A stretch of 64,000 bases of DNA. It comes from Calditrichia bacterium. Lineage in GTDB: Bacteria > Calditrichota > Calditrichia > RBG-13-44-9 > J075. The translations under genes were made by a program, and so were the position numbers. The number at the start of each line of letters is the position of its first letter. Position 1 is the first letter of the stretch. Below are positions 43,685 through 53,700 of this stretch, one piece after another. A model generated the notes under the pieces. It saw only the letters and a program-made list of their open reading frames with translations, did no database searches and was not told the origin of the DNA. The DNA is taken from the NCBI GenBank assembly GCA_028284905.1, contig JANQQU010000025.1:1-64000 (forward strand), given 5' to 3'.

Positions 43685-44680
43685 TTATTCAGCGGAGAAA
43701 ATCTCGTTGAACAATATGCCCAGGCGAATGCCGGACTTTGTAGCCAATTCCCGGCAAACCTTGCCACCATTGCGATAATAATCTTCTCCGGGCGTAATCC
43801 CTTCCAGTGTATTTCCACTTTCTTCCGCAGCCAGCACAGGTTTCAGAATATCAGCGGTGTAGGTGTGGATCTCCGCCAGTTCCCGGCTTTCCTGCAGCCA
43901 GTCGTTCGGGGACATTACCTTGCGAAATGGGGCGTCCGGGTTGTTCAAGTTTTCATTGTCCAGCAACTCTGCTGCATCCCGGCGCAGCCGGTTAAAAGTG
44001 CGATTCCGGCCGAGCAGTCCATCCCAGGTACTGTGCAGATTGTTTCTTTGCCCGATTGGAATCAAGTTGCCACCGCGATCGCCTTTCGGGAAAAGATTCG
44101 GAGAGAAAAGCGCAGTGGCATGCAAAGGTTGGTGGCTGTCCGCAACGAGATGAACCAGCCAGCAAATGTGCAGGGCGCGTAGTTCCGCCGGATGGGATTT
44201 ATCTTTCAGGATGCGAAGGGAATTTTTGATAGCCTGGATAATATTGTAATTGCCATTATCCAATCCGGTAAAAGGATCTTTCGGAACTGGCGGGATGCTT
44301 GGGCCTACAGCAGCCTCATGGGCGTCATTGGCAAAGAAAGGAATGTTTACCCAATGCCAGCGGCTGCGGTGAAAGCGTTTACGGGTATCACCATCAAAAC
44401 CGCGGGCGATGTCCGGCCATACACCGGCTTGTGAGAGTAACCAGCGTTGCTGCAGCTCCGGCGTGCCCTCTTTGATGGCATCAGGCATTTCATTGAGAAA
44501 ATCTGCCTGAAATCGGGGATGCTGTTTTAAGAGTTCAAATAATGCATCACGGGTTCCTTCGTCCAACTGCTCATAGGCAATTAAGGCGATTACCCGGTGT
44601 CCGTCGGCATTGTAAGCAAATAGATGAGAAAAAAGGAATGTGCTAAAGAGGATGTAGATGATCGGTAGAAAACGTTTCAT
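43685..44680 (-). CDS. Exported S1/P1-type nuclease
   Basis: A 331-residue protein with AAGGAG six nt before ATG. Signal peptide (YILFSTFLFSHLFA). The trinuclear zinc residues of S1/P1 nuclease are visible: mature N-terminus YNADGHRV (the usual Trp is replaced by Tyr), PDAIKEG/VWPDIARGFD, WHWVNIP, LVHLVADSHQPLH, GDRGGN and LHSTWDGLL. It should cleave single-stranded DNA/RNA and remove 3'-phosphates outside the inner membrane, likely for nucleotide scavenging. The Trp-to-Tyr change at the N-terminus, whose amino group coordinates zinc, is unusual but probably tolerated. Confidence 0.9.
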   Translation of the reverse strand: MKRFLPIIYILFSTFLFSHLFAYNADGHRVIALIAYEQLDEGTRDALFELLKQHPRFQADFLNEMPDAIKEGTPELQQRWLLSQAGVWPDIARGFDGDTRKRFHRSRWHWVNIPFFANDAHEAAVGPSIPPVPKDPFTGLDNGNYNIIQAIKNSLRILKDKSHPAELRALHICWLVHLVADSHQPLHATALFSPNLFPKGDRGGNLIPIGQRNNLHSTWDGLLGRNRTFNRLRRDAAELLDNENLNNPDAPFRKVMSPNDWLQESRELAEIHTYTADILKPVLAAEESGNTLEGITPGEDYYRNGGKVCRELATKSGIRLGILFNEIFSAE

Positions 44681-44703
44681 GGTGGCTCCTTAAGTGCAAA
44701 AAA

Positions 44704-45213
44704 TCAGTCGTTTAAAATCAGAATATATTCTCGCATTTCTTTGTTGCGGGCGTTGGCAAAACCTTTATCTTCACCATTTACCTGAAAACCGCATTTCTCA
44801 AGCACTCTTTTCGATGCGTGATTATCATGGACAACCCTGGCATAAAGCGGGCGCACTGTTTGAACCTTGAGAAATGCTTGCAGCGCGTTGGTGGCCAGTC
44901 CTTTTCCCCAGAATGCTTTGCCCAGCCAGTAGGTGATTTCCGGCTCTCCGAACCAGTCATGGCTGAGGATATAGCCGGCAATGGCATCATCATATAATAT
45001 GGTGCGAATGAGAACATTTTTATCTGCCAGCACTTTTTGCCAATGTAGTTGAAAAGCTTCGGCATCATCGGGATTCTTTTTAGTGAAGGCCGCCATATAA
45101 TTGGCCTCGGGATCTCGCTGTTGTTCAAAAAAAGTGGTAAGATCATCGTCCAGGAATTCCCGCAGTGAAAAACCGCTACTGGATTGTAGGAAATGATCCT
45201 TCGGTTCGCTCAT
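44704..45213 (-). CDS. GNAT acetyltransferase, RimJ/RimL-like
   Basis: A 169-residue protein with CAGGAACG before ATG. GNAT domain of the RimJ/RimL/'acetyltransferase 3' group: FSLREFLDDDLTTFFEQQRD, ITYWLGKAFWGKGLATNALQ (acetyl-CoA loop GKGLAT), RVVHDNHASKRVLEKCGFQV. Members acetylate ribosomal-protein N-termini, amino acids or antibiotics. It directly precedes the S1/P1 nuclease gene (23 nt) on the same strand and may share its transcript, with no evident functional link. Confidence 0.88.
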   Translation of the reverse strand: MSEPKDHFLQSSSGFSLREFLDDDLTTFFEQQRDPEANYMAAFTKKNPDDAEAFQLHWQKVLADKNVLIRTILYDDAIAGYILSHDWFGEPEITYWLGKAFWGKGLATNALQAFLKVQTVRPLYARVVHDNHASKRVLEKCGFQVNGEDKGFANARNKEMREYILILND

Positions 45214-45540
45214 AATCGTTCCTGTTGGCTTGCAAGCTGGTTTATATATTTTTTAGCGATAAGTTTCACAGCCTGTTTGATTCAGAAAAACATACAAATT
45301 TTTTCGGGGAGATGCAATTGCTGACGGAGTGGAACAGATCGGGTGAGCAGCAAAGATAAAAGCATAAAAAATAGATATGTTGATTCTGTAAATAAATCTG
45401 TGAAAAGCTTCGCAGAAAATATAAATTAAACGCGATCTTTGAATGGCATCCCGGAGATCTTGCAAACCCGAGGCAAGAATTATCTCCTGGTTTTTGAAAA
45501 CATCGAAAAGGGATATCAGGGTAACAGAAAGGATACGAGT
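45214..45540. other. Intergenic region before the SLC12 transporter gene
   Basis: About 325 bp between divergent genes. Open frames on the minus strand (45253-45562) are start-poor and lack motifs. The plus frame of the transporter extends into this stretch, but its ribosome site places the start at 45541. Confidence 0.45.
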
Positions 45541-47814
45541 TTGGTGCAAGGTAATGATTCAACCAGAGAACCAGCGCAAGCGCCTGTGGAAATAAATCCA
45601 GCTGTAGATGCTGTAAACGATGGGGCGAATCCGGAAATTGACGCCAAGTTGGTCGGTAGTGGGGATGAGACGATCGGCGGCCGTAAGTTTGGCACCTTTA
45701 ATGGCGTCATTCGACCGACGATACTGACGATCCTCGGCGTAATGATGTATTTACGCGAAGGATGGGTTGTGGGGAATGCCGGATTAGGCGGGGCGGTTCT
45801 CATTATTCTGATGTGCTACTTTATTACCGGAGCGACGGCATTATCCCTTTCGTCAATTACTACCAACATTCGTTTGGGAGCTGGTGGCGTATTTACCCTT
45901 GTCACGCAAAGTCTTGGGCTGGAAGTCGGCGGTAGCATCGGCATACCATTCTATCTCGCACAAGGGATGTCCGTTGCAATGTATATCTATGGTTTTATGG
46001 AGGGATGGGTGCATATTTTTCCGAATCACTCTCCCTTGCTCGTGGTAATCGCAGTATTTGCGGTTGTCTTTGCACTTTCCTATATCAGCACCACGCTGGC
46101 ATTCCGGGTGCAAATTTTTGTAATGATCGGGGTGATTCTTGCCCTGGGATCTATCTTTCTCGGATTATACAGCGCACCGGTATTACAGAATCCCACTTTC
46201 TTTGGCAGCTTCGAAAATGCCAATTATTGGATATTGTTTGCTGTTTTCTTCCCGGCCTCCACTGGTATTATGGTTGGGGCGAGTATGTCTGGAAACCTCA
46301 CTGATCCCCGTAGAAGTATTCCGGCGGGGACAATGACAGCCTGGGGGCTTTCCCTGTTAATATACCTGGTATTGGCAATTTGGTATTCGCTGGTAGCGAC
46401 ACCGGAGGAATTACGCGGTAATTTAACCATTGCCATCGAAAGAGCGTATTGGGGGCCGGCGGTGTTGATTGGCATTCTCTCTTCCTGCTTTACCGCGGCG
46501 TTGAGCTCTTTTATCGCTTCTCCCCGTACTTTGCAGTCTTTGGGAAAACAGAAAATTCTTCCCTTTCCGGAGTTCTTTGGCAAATTACATAATGATGAGC
46601 CGCGAAACGCTATTCTTGTCACCGGTGGAATGGTGCTGATTATCTTGCTGTTGGGAGATTTAAACGCCATCGCACAGATCGTTACGGTCTTTTTTCTGAT
46701 GACTTATTTTATTGTGAATTTTATTCTGCTGATTGAAAAGAAACTGAACCTGATCAGCTTTCGCCCGACATTCCGCATTCCGATATTAGTTCCTTTTTTG
46801 GGAAGTTTGTCCTGCCTTACCGCAATCGTTGTCGTCAGTCCTTTACTGGGACTTACCTGTGTGCTTCTAAGCATTACGATTTATATCTATCTGGACCGGC
46901 GGGCACTGGAAGCACCATATGAAACACTGAATAGCGGCCTGTTTATTTCGATCGCCAATTGGGCAGCGCGTAAAATCGCCCTGGATGCCCGGGCAAATCA
47001 TCTGCGATCCTGGAAACCGGATATTCTTTATCCGGTGGAACGGACCACCCAATTGCAGGGATATTACCGTCTGCTGCTTTCCCTGGCGCGCCCGCAGGGA
47101 TCTGTACAGGCAATCGGGGTTAAAACGAAAAAGCATTCCCGCTTGCTTCGTGGGCTGGATAATGTCATACGGGATATTCGCATGGATGGGATCTACGCAT
47201 CTTCCGCAATCATAGAATCGCCGGACTTTTTATCCAGTTTGAGAACAGCTGTTTCTGTAATGAAAAGTCCATTCTTCGAACCGAATATTTTATTCTCTCC
47301 GGTCAGCGATCGCACGCAGGAAGAGTTACAGGGAATGCTGGAAATTGCCGGCGAAAACCAGCTCGGCGTGGTTTTTCTCGCACGGCATCCCGACACTGGT
47401 TTGGGCAGAGGGCGGCAGATGAATATCTGGATTCGTGAACAATCACCAGACTGGCAATTGAGCTTCAGCATGGCCAATATCGATCTGCCACTGCTGTTGG
47501 CTTTGATGCTGATAAAAAACTGGGATATCCGCCTGCGCCTCATCACGCTGGTGGACGATCCTGCGGAAATTGAAAACGCGCGCCGATACTTGCAAAACCT
47601 GATGGCCCTTGCGCGAATTCCGAAAGGATACAGCATTGTCGCAGATAGTGCCAACTTTCGCGATTATATTGACGGTGATGCGCCTCATGCCGATTTAAAT
47701 TTATTCGGATTAACCAATAAAATTGATAAAAAGGCGATGGAAGAGCTGGTTAAAGAAACTGAAAGCACTTGTCTTTTCGTTAAAGATTCCGGTCTGGAAA
47801 GTGTGTTAATGTAA
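45541..47814 (+). CDS. Cation-chloride-cotransporter (SLC12/APC) family protein
   Basis: A 757-residue protein from a TTG at 45541. AAAGGA lies seven nt before it, and an upstream TTG at 45439 has no ribosome site. An acidic N-terminal tail of ~55 residues is followed by FGTFNGVIRPTILTILGVMM, the signature start of the SLC12 fold, then 12 membrane helices (unwound helix-1 GVMMYLREGW; helix 6 FFPASTGIMVGASMSGNL). The ~250-residue cytoplasmic C-terminus (RGLDNVIRDIRMDGIYASSA) is the SLC12 regulatory domain. Family members move K+, Na+ and/or Cl-. Bacterial homologues are few and mostly uncharacterised. Ion specificity cannot be read from sequence by eye. Confidence 0.9.
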   Translation: MVQGNDSTREPAQAPVEINPAVDAVNDGANPEIDAKLVGSGDETIGGRKFGTFNGVIRPTILTILGVMMYLREGWVVGNAGLGGAVLIILMCYFITGATALSLSSITTNIRLGAGGVFTLVTQSLGLEVGGSIGIPFYLAQGMSVAMYIYGFMEGWVHIFPNHSPLLVVIAVFAVVFALSYISTTLAFRVQIFVMIGVILALGSIFLGLYSAPVLQNPTFFGSFENANYWILFAVFFPASTGIMVGASMSGNLTDPRRSIPAGTMTAWGLSLLIYLVLAIWYSLVATPEELRGNLTIAIERAYWGPAVLIGILSSCFTAALSSFIASPRTLQSLGKQKILPFPEFFGKLHNDEPRNAILVTGGMVLIILLLGDLNAIAQIVTVFFLMTYFIVNFILLIEKKLNLISFRPTFRIPILVPFLGSLSCLTAIVVVSPLLGLTCVLLSITIYIYLDRRALEAPYETLNSGLFISIANWAARKIALDARANHLRSWKPDILYPVERTTQLQGYYRLLLSLARPQGSVQAIGVKTKKHSRLLRGLDNVIRDIRMDGIYASSAIIESPDFLSSLRTAVSVMKSPFFEPNILFSPVSDRTQEELQGMLEIAGENQLGVVFLARHPDTGLGRGRQMNIWIREQSPDWQLSFSMANIDLPLLLALMLIKNWDIRLRLITLVDDPAEIENARRYLQNLMALARIPKGYSIVADSANFRDYIDGDAPHADLNLFGLTNKIDKKAMEELVKETESTCLFVKDSGLESVLM

Positions 47815-47864
47815 TTAAGCGTTTGCTATGCGAAAACAGAGAATCTGTTTCTAAGCCATATTCT

Positions 47865-48311
47865 TTAATGATAAAGATTCTTCTCTTCCGGTGGAGAGAA
47901 ACCTTCCGGGGTGAAGTCTCCATTGGTGAGACCGGATTGTAACCGCTGATCTATTGCGCCACGCCAGGTGGTTTGGACTACTGTGCCGTAGGTGTTTGTT
48001 GCCAGTTTCTGAATGATATTTGTCTGCCGGTTTAACAAAAGGAAATTTGTAGAGCCGTTTTTCTCGTATTGCAAACCGATTTTTTGCTCAAAGGGAAAAT
48101 CCCGGTAAGCCTTCTCCAAAGCTTGTGCGGTTTCCAGTGATGATACTTCCCCGGGCATTGTAATAATTTTGTAGCCGGGAGGGGCAGCAAGAATTACCCC
48201 GGACAACTCATCCAGGGAGTGATTGTTGCCGCTTGATAAAGCAGAAAATATCCAAAAGAAGGACAGTAAAGCCAGCCCGGCGATGATGAATCCTAAACGT
48301 TTTTTTGTCAT
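47865..48311 (-). CDS. Small membrane-anchored protein of unknown function
   Basis: A 148-residue protein from the ATG at 48311, with AAAAGG directly before it. The frame extends to 48359 without a ribosome site. A single N-terminal membrane helix (FIIAGLALLSFFWIF) is followed by a ~105-residue soluble domain with aromatic/beta character (KIITMPGEVSSLETAQAL, STNFLLLNRQTNIIQKL). I do not recognise the fold. Downstream of, and convergent with, the SLC12 gene. Confidence 0.55.
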   Translation of the reverse strand: MTKKRLGFIIAGLALLSFFWIFSALSSGNNHSLDELSGVILAAPPGYKIITMPGEVSSLETAQALEKAYRDFPFEQKIGLQYEKNGSTNFLLLNRQTNIIQKLATNTYGTVVQTTWRGAIDQRLQSGLTNGDFTPEGFSPPEEKNLYH

Positions 48312-48438
48312 ATCCTTTTCCGGCTCAATTAAGAACGACAGTTGGTTACCTAAAGCCATTCGCTTTTGACAGATGGAAACTATAATCGCCGGAAAATAGG
48401 ATATCTCAAACCATGGTGCAAGGAGAAAATAGCCCTTA

Positions 48439-49362
48439 CTAAATTTCTGCAGGGACGCTTTCCCGGGATGGTTTCACTAAATTATTCTTTCGTACAAACA
48501 ACATCCATCCGGAGATAAAACCATATAACAACATCGAAGATACCAGTTCATAAAAATGTGCCTCTCGGACTAAAACGGGCATGTAAGGATTGGGAAAGAG
48601 TCCGAGTGGCAGTGAAATTAATATTGCAAATGTTATTCCGACGACCAACGCAATTTCCCAGCGTTTCCCCGGTATCATCCAAACCACTAACAGTGCCAGG
48701 AAGGCCCATAATATTCCCCGAATAAACTGGAATGGAATTAATAATGTATCCTGAAAGAAAAAGAGATTTGCCATATGTGTAAAAAAAGGCTGGATATCTG
48801 AAGAACCGGTATAATAAACCCGCACTGCTTCCGACTGCCAGGCGACCCAATAACCAAACAATAAGTAAACAGCGACATAAACTGCAGCTAATATTCCAAT
48901 CGACTTCCAGAAACCTTCCGGTGCAGAATTAGTAAGAGGCGCCTCTGCACTTGTTCGCCATTTATTAAATATTAGAACTGCGAGCGGTGCAAAAATGAGC
49001 GCTCGTAGTGCGCCGGAGAGTATAACATCTCTGAGCATGGCCGAAGACATATTAACAGCATCATTAAAATAAAGGGTTTCGATTTGCGTTATAAAAGTTT
49101 CTACGCCGAAATAGATAATGAAGATAGCGCCGGCAAGCCGCCAGCCCCTCCATTGAGAGCGAATAAGCAGATAAGCAAATAGACTGCTGTAAATTAGGGA
49201 AATAATCAGTAAAGCCTGTCCGGCCTGCGCTTCTTCTGCCGGGGTAAAATTGCCACCCTCACCACTCATTAACATCCCACTGACGGCATAAGAAATAAGC
49301 GTTACGAAAAAAAGTAATAACATGCGAAAAGCTAACCATAACGAACGTTTCAGATTTGCCAT
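48439..49362 (-). CDS. Polytopic membrane protein of unknown function
   Basis: A 307-residue protein from the ATG at 49362 (GAGGTG a few nt before). A GTG two codons upstream is equally possible. About eight hydrophobic helices are predicted by eye (LAFRMLLLFFVTLISYAVSG, ALLIISLIYSSLFAYLLI, ALRALIFAPLAVLIF, IPFQFIRGILWAFLALLVVW). No conserved catalytic cluster was noticed and the family was not recognised. It precedes the small anchored protein on the same strand with a gap of ~130 bp. Confidence 0.6.
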   Translation of the reverse strand: MANLKRSLWLAFRMLLLFFVTLISYAVSGMLMSGEGGNFTPAEEAQAGQALLIISLIYSSLFAYLLIRSQWRGWRLAGAIFIIYFGVETFITQIETLYFNDAVNMSSAMLRDVILSGALRALIFAPLAVLIFNKWRTSAEAPLTNSAPEGFWKSIGILAAVYVAVYLLFGYWVAWQSEAVRVYYTGSSDIQPFFTHMANLFFFQDTLLIPFQFIRGILWAFLALLVVWMIPGKRWEIALVVGITFAILISLPLGLFPNPYMPVLVREAHFYELVSSMLLYGFISGWMLFVRKNNLVKPSRESVPAEI

Positions 49363-49691
49363 AATCACCTCAACCTTTAAACGGATTTACGAAATGTGTT
49401 TAACCCCTCAAAGTAATACGTAAAAGGAATAGTAATAGGTTCAGTTCGATAAAGGTTTAAAAGTGACATTCTTATATAACTTACGCCACCTCTTTTACAG
49501 GAATCTCCAATCAGGTATGGAATTTTTTCCCAAAATTGTGGAATTACTCACAAGGATTAGCTGAATTTGCCATAAATAAACGAATGAACGTCGTTGCAAA
49601 GTTTAGTAATAAACTGCAGGAAGGCAGTAACAGACGTTTGAATTTCCACAAATTCTCGAACGCCTAATATACAGTTCAGGAGGAACTCGTA
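49363..49691. other. Divergent intergenic region
   Basis: About 330 bp between divergent genes and presumably promoter-bearing for the surface-protein operon to the right. AT-rich. An AGGAGG site (49679-49684) precedes the GTG start at 49692. No gene or RNA supported. Confidence 0.5.
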
Positions 49692-50699
49692 GTGAGACGA
49701 TCCGCGTTCATTATTCTATTCCTATCATTATGCTTTTTTAGTAGCGACAGCTTGTTTGGCCAGGTGCGCTACGAAATTATCGGTGCCTCGAAAAGCACAG
49801 TGGTGATTGTTAATCCGACCGCTGAAAAATTATCAATCGGAGATCGCTTTACTGTGCAGCGAAAGACGCGCCGCAATATTCAAACCCTCGCAATTGTTGA
49901 AGTCGATCGGTTTCTTGGAAAGTTTTGCCGCTTACGTATCCGGCAACAATTAATGAGAAAAGCCCCGAAAGCCGGCGACTTTATCACACCTTATGATGCC
50001 CGTGCAGTGCCAAGAAATGAAGCGCCGGCAACCGAAATGCCGGTTCGCGAAAAACCGCGGCAGAAAGCTGTCACAGCAACCTCTCTGGAAAGACCGCTGA
50101 ATTTCCGGGTCGGCCTAACCGCTGGTTTGGGATTTTCCAACTTTCAGGGATATGAATTTACCGCTGGTAAATACAATTTTACCCGCTCCGGTTTGTTTCC
50201 CGTTGGCGCGCAAGTGTTGCTGGGAATTTCATTGATTGAAATCGGCGCTGAATTCAGTTATGCGATTTATCCCTTCACTTTTAACCGCGAAGAAGCCGAC
50301 GGCACCGTCTTTTGGGTGGATGAACTTGCCCAGATGCAACTGGGCGGCGTTCTACGCTTACATATCCTCAAGGGACCGGCGAAAGCTTTTCTCCGTGGTG
50401 GATTGGGATACTATATGGGCGATTTTTCCCGCACTTATGATCCCGCGATCCGCACGAGTGTAACGAATGAAACCGGCGCGATACTGCAGGATCAGGAAAT
50501 TGAGTTGGATAGTTCTCCGGGATTTAACATTGGCGGAGGTTTCGGCTATCGTGGCGCCTTCATCGAGTTTGTCTATCATTTTGTCGACCGGGAGCGCACG
50601 CTCATGTTGCCCAATGCCAGCGGTCAATTGCAGGAAACCAAGCTGGGCATTAATGCAGACAACGGATTGGTGCAAGTCGGCATTTTATTAACGTTGTAA
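49692..50699 (+). CDS. Outer-membrane beta-barrel protein with N-terminal SH3-like domain
   Basis: A 335-residue protein from a GTG at 49692, with CAGGAGGAAC a few nt before. Signal peptide (FIILFLSLCFFSSDSLFGQ). Residues ~25-85 (YEIIGASKSTVVIVN, GDRFTVQRKTRRNIQTLAIV) look like a small beta domain resembling the C-terminal domain of FlgT. A Pro/Lys-rich linker (~100-135) follows, then a barrel (FRVGLTAGLGFSNFQGYEF, VGAQVLLGISLIEIGAEFSY, FNIGGGFGYRGAFIEFVYHF) ending in VQVGILLTL. First gene of a three-gene surface-protein operon; it may anchor or help present the large protein encoded next. Confidence 0.75.
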   Translation: MRRSAFIILFLSLCFFSSDSLFGQVRYEIIGASKSTVVIVNPTAEKLSIGDRFTVQRKTRRNIQTLAIVEVDRFLGKFCRLRIRQQLMRKAPKAGDFITPYDARAVPRNEAPATEMPVREKPRQKAVTATSLERPLNFRVGLTAGLGFSNFQGYEFTAGKYNFTRSGLFPVGAQVLLGISLIEIGAEFSYAIYPFTFNREEADGTVFWVDELAQMQLGGVLRLHILKGPAKAFLRGGLGYYMGDFSRTYDPAIRTSVTNETGAILQDQEIELDSSPGFNIGGGFGYRGAFIEFVYHFVDRERTLMLPNASGQLQETKLGINADNGLVQVGILLTL

Positions 50700-50764
50700 T
50701 TTAATATAAAACAATATATAAAGTAGCTTTTAGAGCGGCCCAAAATCATAACAAAGGAATTGGT

Positions 50765-53700
50765 ATGAAATATCATGGACGACCTTTCACCGTTCCCGCG
50801 ATTGCAGTTTTCTTAATCGTGATGCTGAACGGATTGCTTTTTTCTCAGGATACTTCTCGGATGAGTGAAGCGGAATATCAGGCGCTGAAAGCAGCCGGTA
50901 AATTATCCCAACCGAACTTATCTGTACCGAATGTTACGATACAACCCGAGAATAAAATCTCCCCCCAGGTAAAAGTGGTGACGAATGGATTAATGGTGCC
51001 ATTGGATAGCACTTTTTCCGTCGTACCGTTTTTAAATGGATCCCCCCCGGAATATCGAAATGATGATGGATTCACCGACCCGATTCCGTTATCCTTCATT
51101 TTTCAGTTCTACGGAACGCCATTTACAGAGGTATACATTAATAACAACGGTAATCTTTCGTTTGGTGATGCATTCTCTACTTTTACCCCACAGGGATTTC
51201 CGATTGCCGGCTTCCCGATGATCGCGCCTTTTTGGGGCGATGTTGATACCCGGGCAGCAGGCAGTGGGCTGGTTTACTATCGCTCCGAACCTAACCGTTT
51301 GATTGTGACCTGGGATGGTGTCGGATATTTTAGCAATCATGATGATAAGCGGAATACGTTTCAGGTGATCATTACCGATGGCACCGATCCATTGGTTGGC
51401 ATTGGTAACAATGTCTGCTTTAGCTACGATGATATGCAATGGACGACTGGTGATGCTTCCGGCGGCAGCGGAGGTTTTGGAGGCAGTCCGGCTACTGTTG
51501 GCGCTAACAAAGGCGATGGTGCTAATTTTGCACTCGTTGGCCGTTTTGACCATGAGGGTGTCGATTATGACGGCCCCGGCGGCAATAACGACGGCGTCAG
51601 TTATCTGGATTATGATAGTTTCTGTGCCAACATCATTGAGGGCGCTGGCACAATTTCCGGCAACGTATTCCTCGATGATAATGGTAATGGCATCCGCGAT
51701 ATCGGAGAAGGACCATTACAGGGGTGGACGGTTAGACTGGATCCCGGTCCGCAATTTACCAGAACCGATGTAAACGGTAATTACTTCTTTAGTTTTTTAA
51801 CCCCGAACACATATACCGTTAGCGAATTAGTATTGCCGAACTGGCAGCAAACTTTTCCCGTAGCACCGGGAACTCATACCATTGTTATCGATTCCGGGCA
51901 AACGTTTATTGATGTCGATTTTGGGAACCGGCCGTTGGCAAATGTGCAGGATCTGCGGGTCAGCGTGGCGGGAGGCGTTGCCCGTCCGGGATTCCAGAAA
52001 TTCTACGGCATCGCCTACGAAAACCGCGGCACTATCGACACGGACGGTGATGTCATTTTCGCTTTACCACCGGAGCTTGGTTTTATTGAGAGCAGTCCGG
52101 GCGGTGTATACAATGCCGGTGCCCATACCGTAACCTGGGATGTTGGTCTGTTATCGCCGGGATTCGTTGGTTGGGAATGGGTGAAAGCGCAAATTCCACC
52201 GACACAGCCATTGGGATCTTTCCTGACATCATCCGCAACCATTGAGCCGCTCGCCGGTGATGCGAATCCGCTCGATAATGTTGACAGCGAAACCCAGGTC
52301 GTCCGCGGCTCTTTCGATCCGAATGACAAGCTGGTTTCCCCGGAAGGAATCATCGCTGATGACCAGTGGTTGACCTACCAGGTGCGCTTTCAGAACACCG
52401 GCACCGATACAGCCTTCACCGTTGTTGTGCGGGATATGCTCGATGAAAACCTCGATCTTACAACGCTGGAAGTTGGTGCCAGCAGCCATCCCTTCGACTT
52501 TACCATTGTAAATCCACGGGAATTAGTCTGGACCTTTAATAATATCCTTTTACCGGACAGTAACGTCAACGAACCGGCAAGCCATGGATTCCTAAAGTTT
52601 AAAGTGCGGCCGGTGCCTGGCATTGCGCCGGGAACATTCCTAGAAAACAGCGCGGCGATTTATTTCGATTTTAACCTGCCGATTATTACCAACACGGTGC
52701 AGAATCAAATCGAAATTCCCATCACACTGGGGGAAATTACCGTAACACCACTCAGCATTGCCTATGGCAGTGTTGCCCTTGGCACTTCTGTGAATCAAAC
52801 TGTAGTGATACGCAATGATGCCTCAGTCGGAGACATCAATGTCTCTTCAATCTCATTGACTGGTTTAAGCAGTGGTCAATTCTCGATATTTAGTGGCGGC
52901 ACTACGCCTTTCATCCTAAAACCGGGGCAAAGCAGAAGCGTCGTTGTTCGCTACAGCCCACTGATTTTAGGCGCCCATGGTGCCAATTTAAGAATCGAAA
53001 GTGACGATGCCGATGAGGGGATCGTTAATGTGGCGCTTACCGGAAATGGTACTGGCGGACTGCCCGATTTTAAAATTAGCTCGGATACTTTGCGATTCGG
53101 ACGGGTGACGGTTGGTGAAAACTATTCGCAAAAATTCTATATCTGGAATGCGCCGGGTGCCACTGCAGATTTGGACATCACCTCCATACTGTTGTCGGGC
53201 ATTGATAAAAGTTTCTTCGGCTATACCGGTTTTACCCTGCCATTTACCCTGTCCCCTGGTGATAGTCAGGAGATTATGGTGAACTTTTTCCCGGGAACCC
53301 TCGGTGCAAAGAATGCCACTATTCAGATCGGCAGTAACGATCCTGCGAATAATACTGTCACTTTAGTATTAGACGGTGATGGTAATATTAATCTAAGCAC
53401 TTCGGTCTTGCAGAACCCGGCCGCCAGCAAATATGCCGATATCGTCGTGGTCAGCGATGTGCAATTACAGAATATGCCGGTGCTGGGTGTTTACGTACTG
53501 CCGGATACATCGCTGCTAAGTCTGTCGGTGGTTAGTAATTCACCACGTGTGTACCGCGCCCCTTACGAATTTACTGGCAGCGGCACTTACAATATCTTCA
53601 CACGCACGGCTGATACCGGTATCGACACTACCTTTAACCGCTCTTTTGGAGTGGTGTTGGCAAAGCCGGGCAGTGCCGCGAGGATAAGCGCACTTGATGG

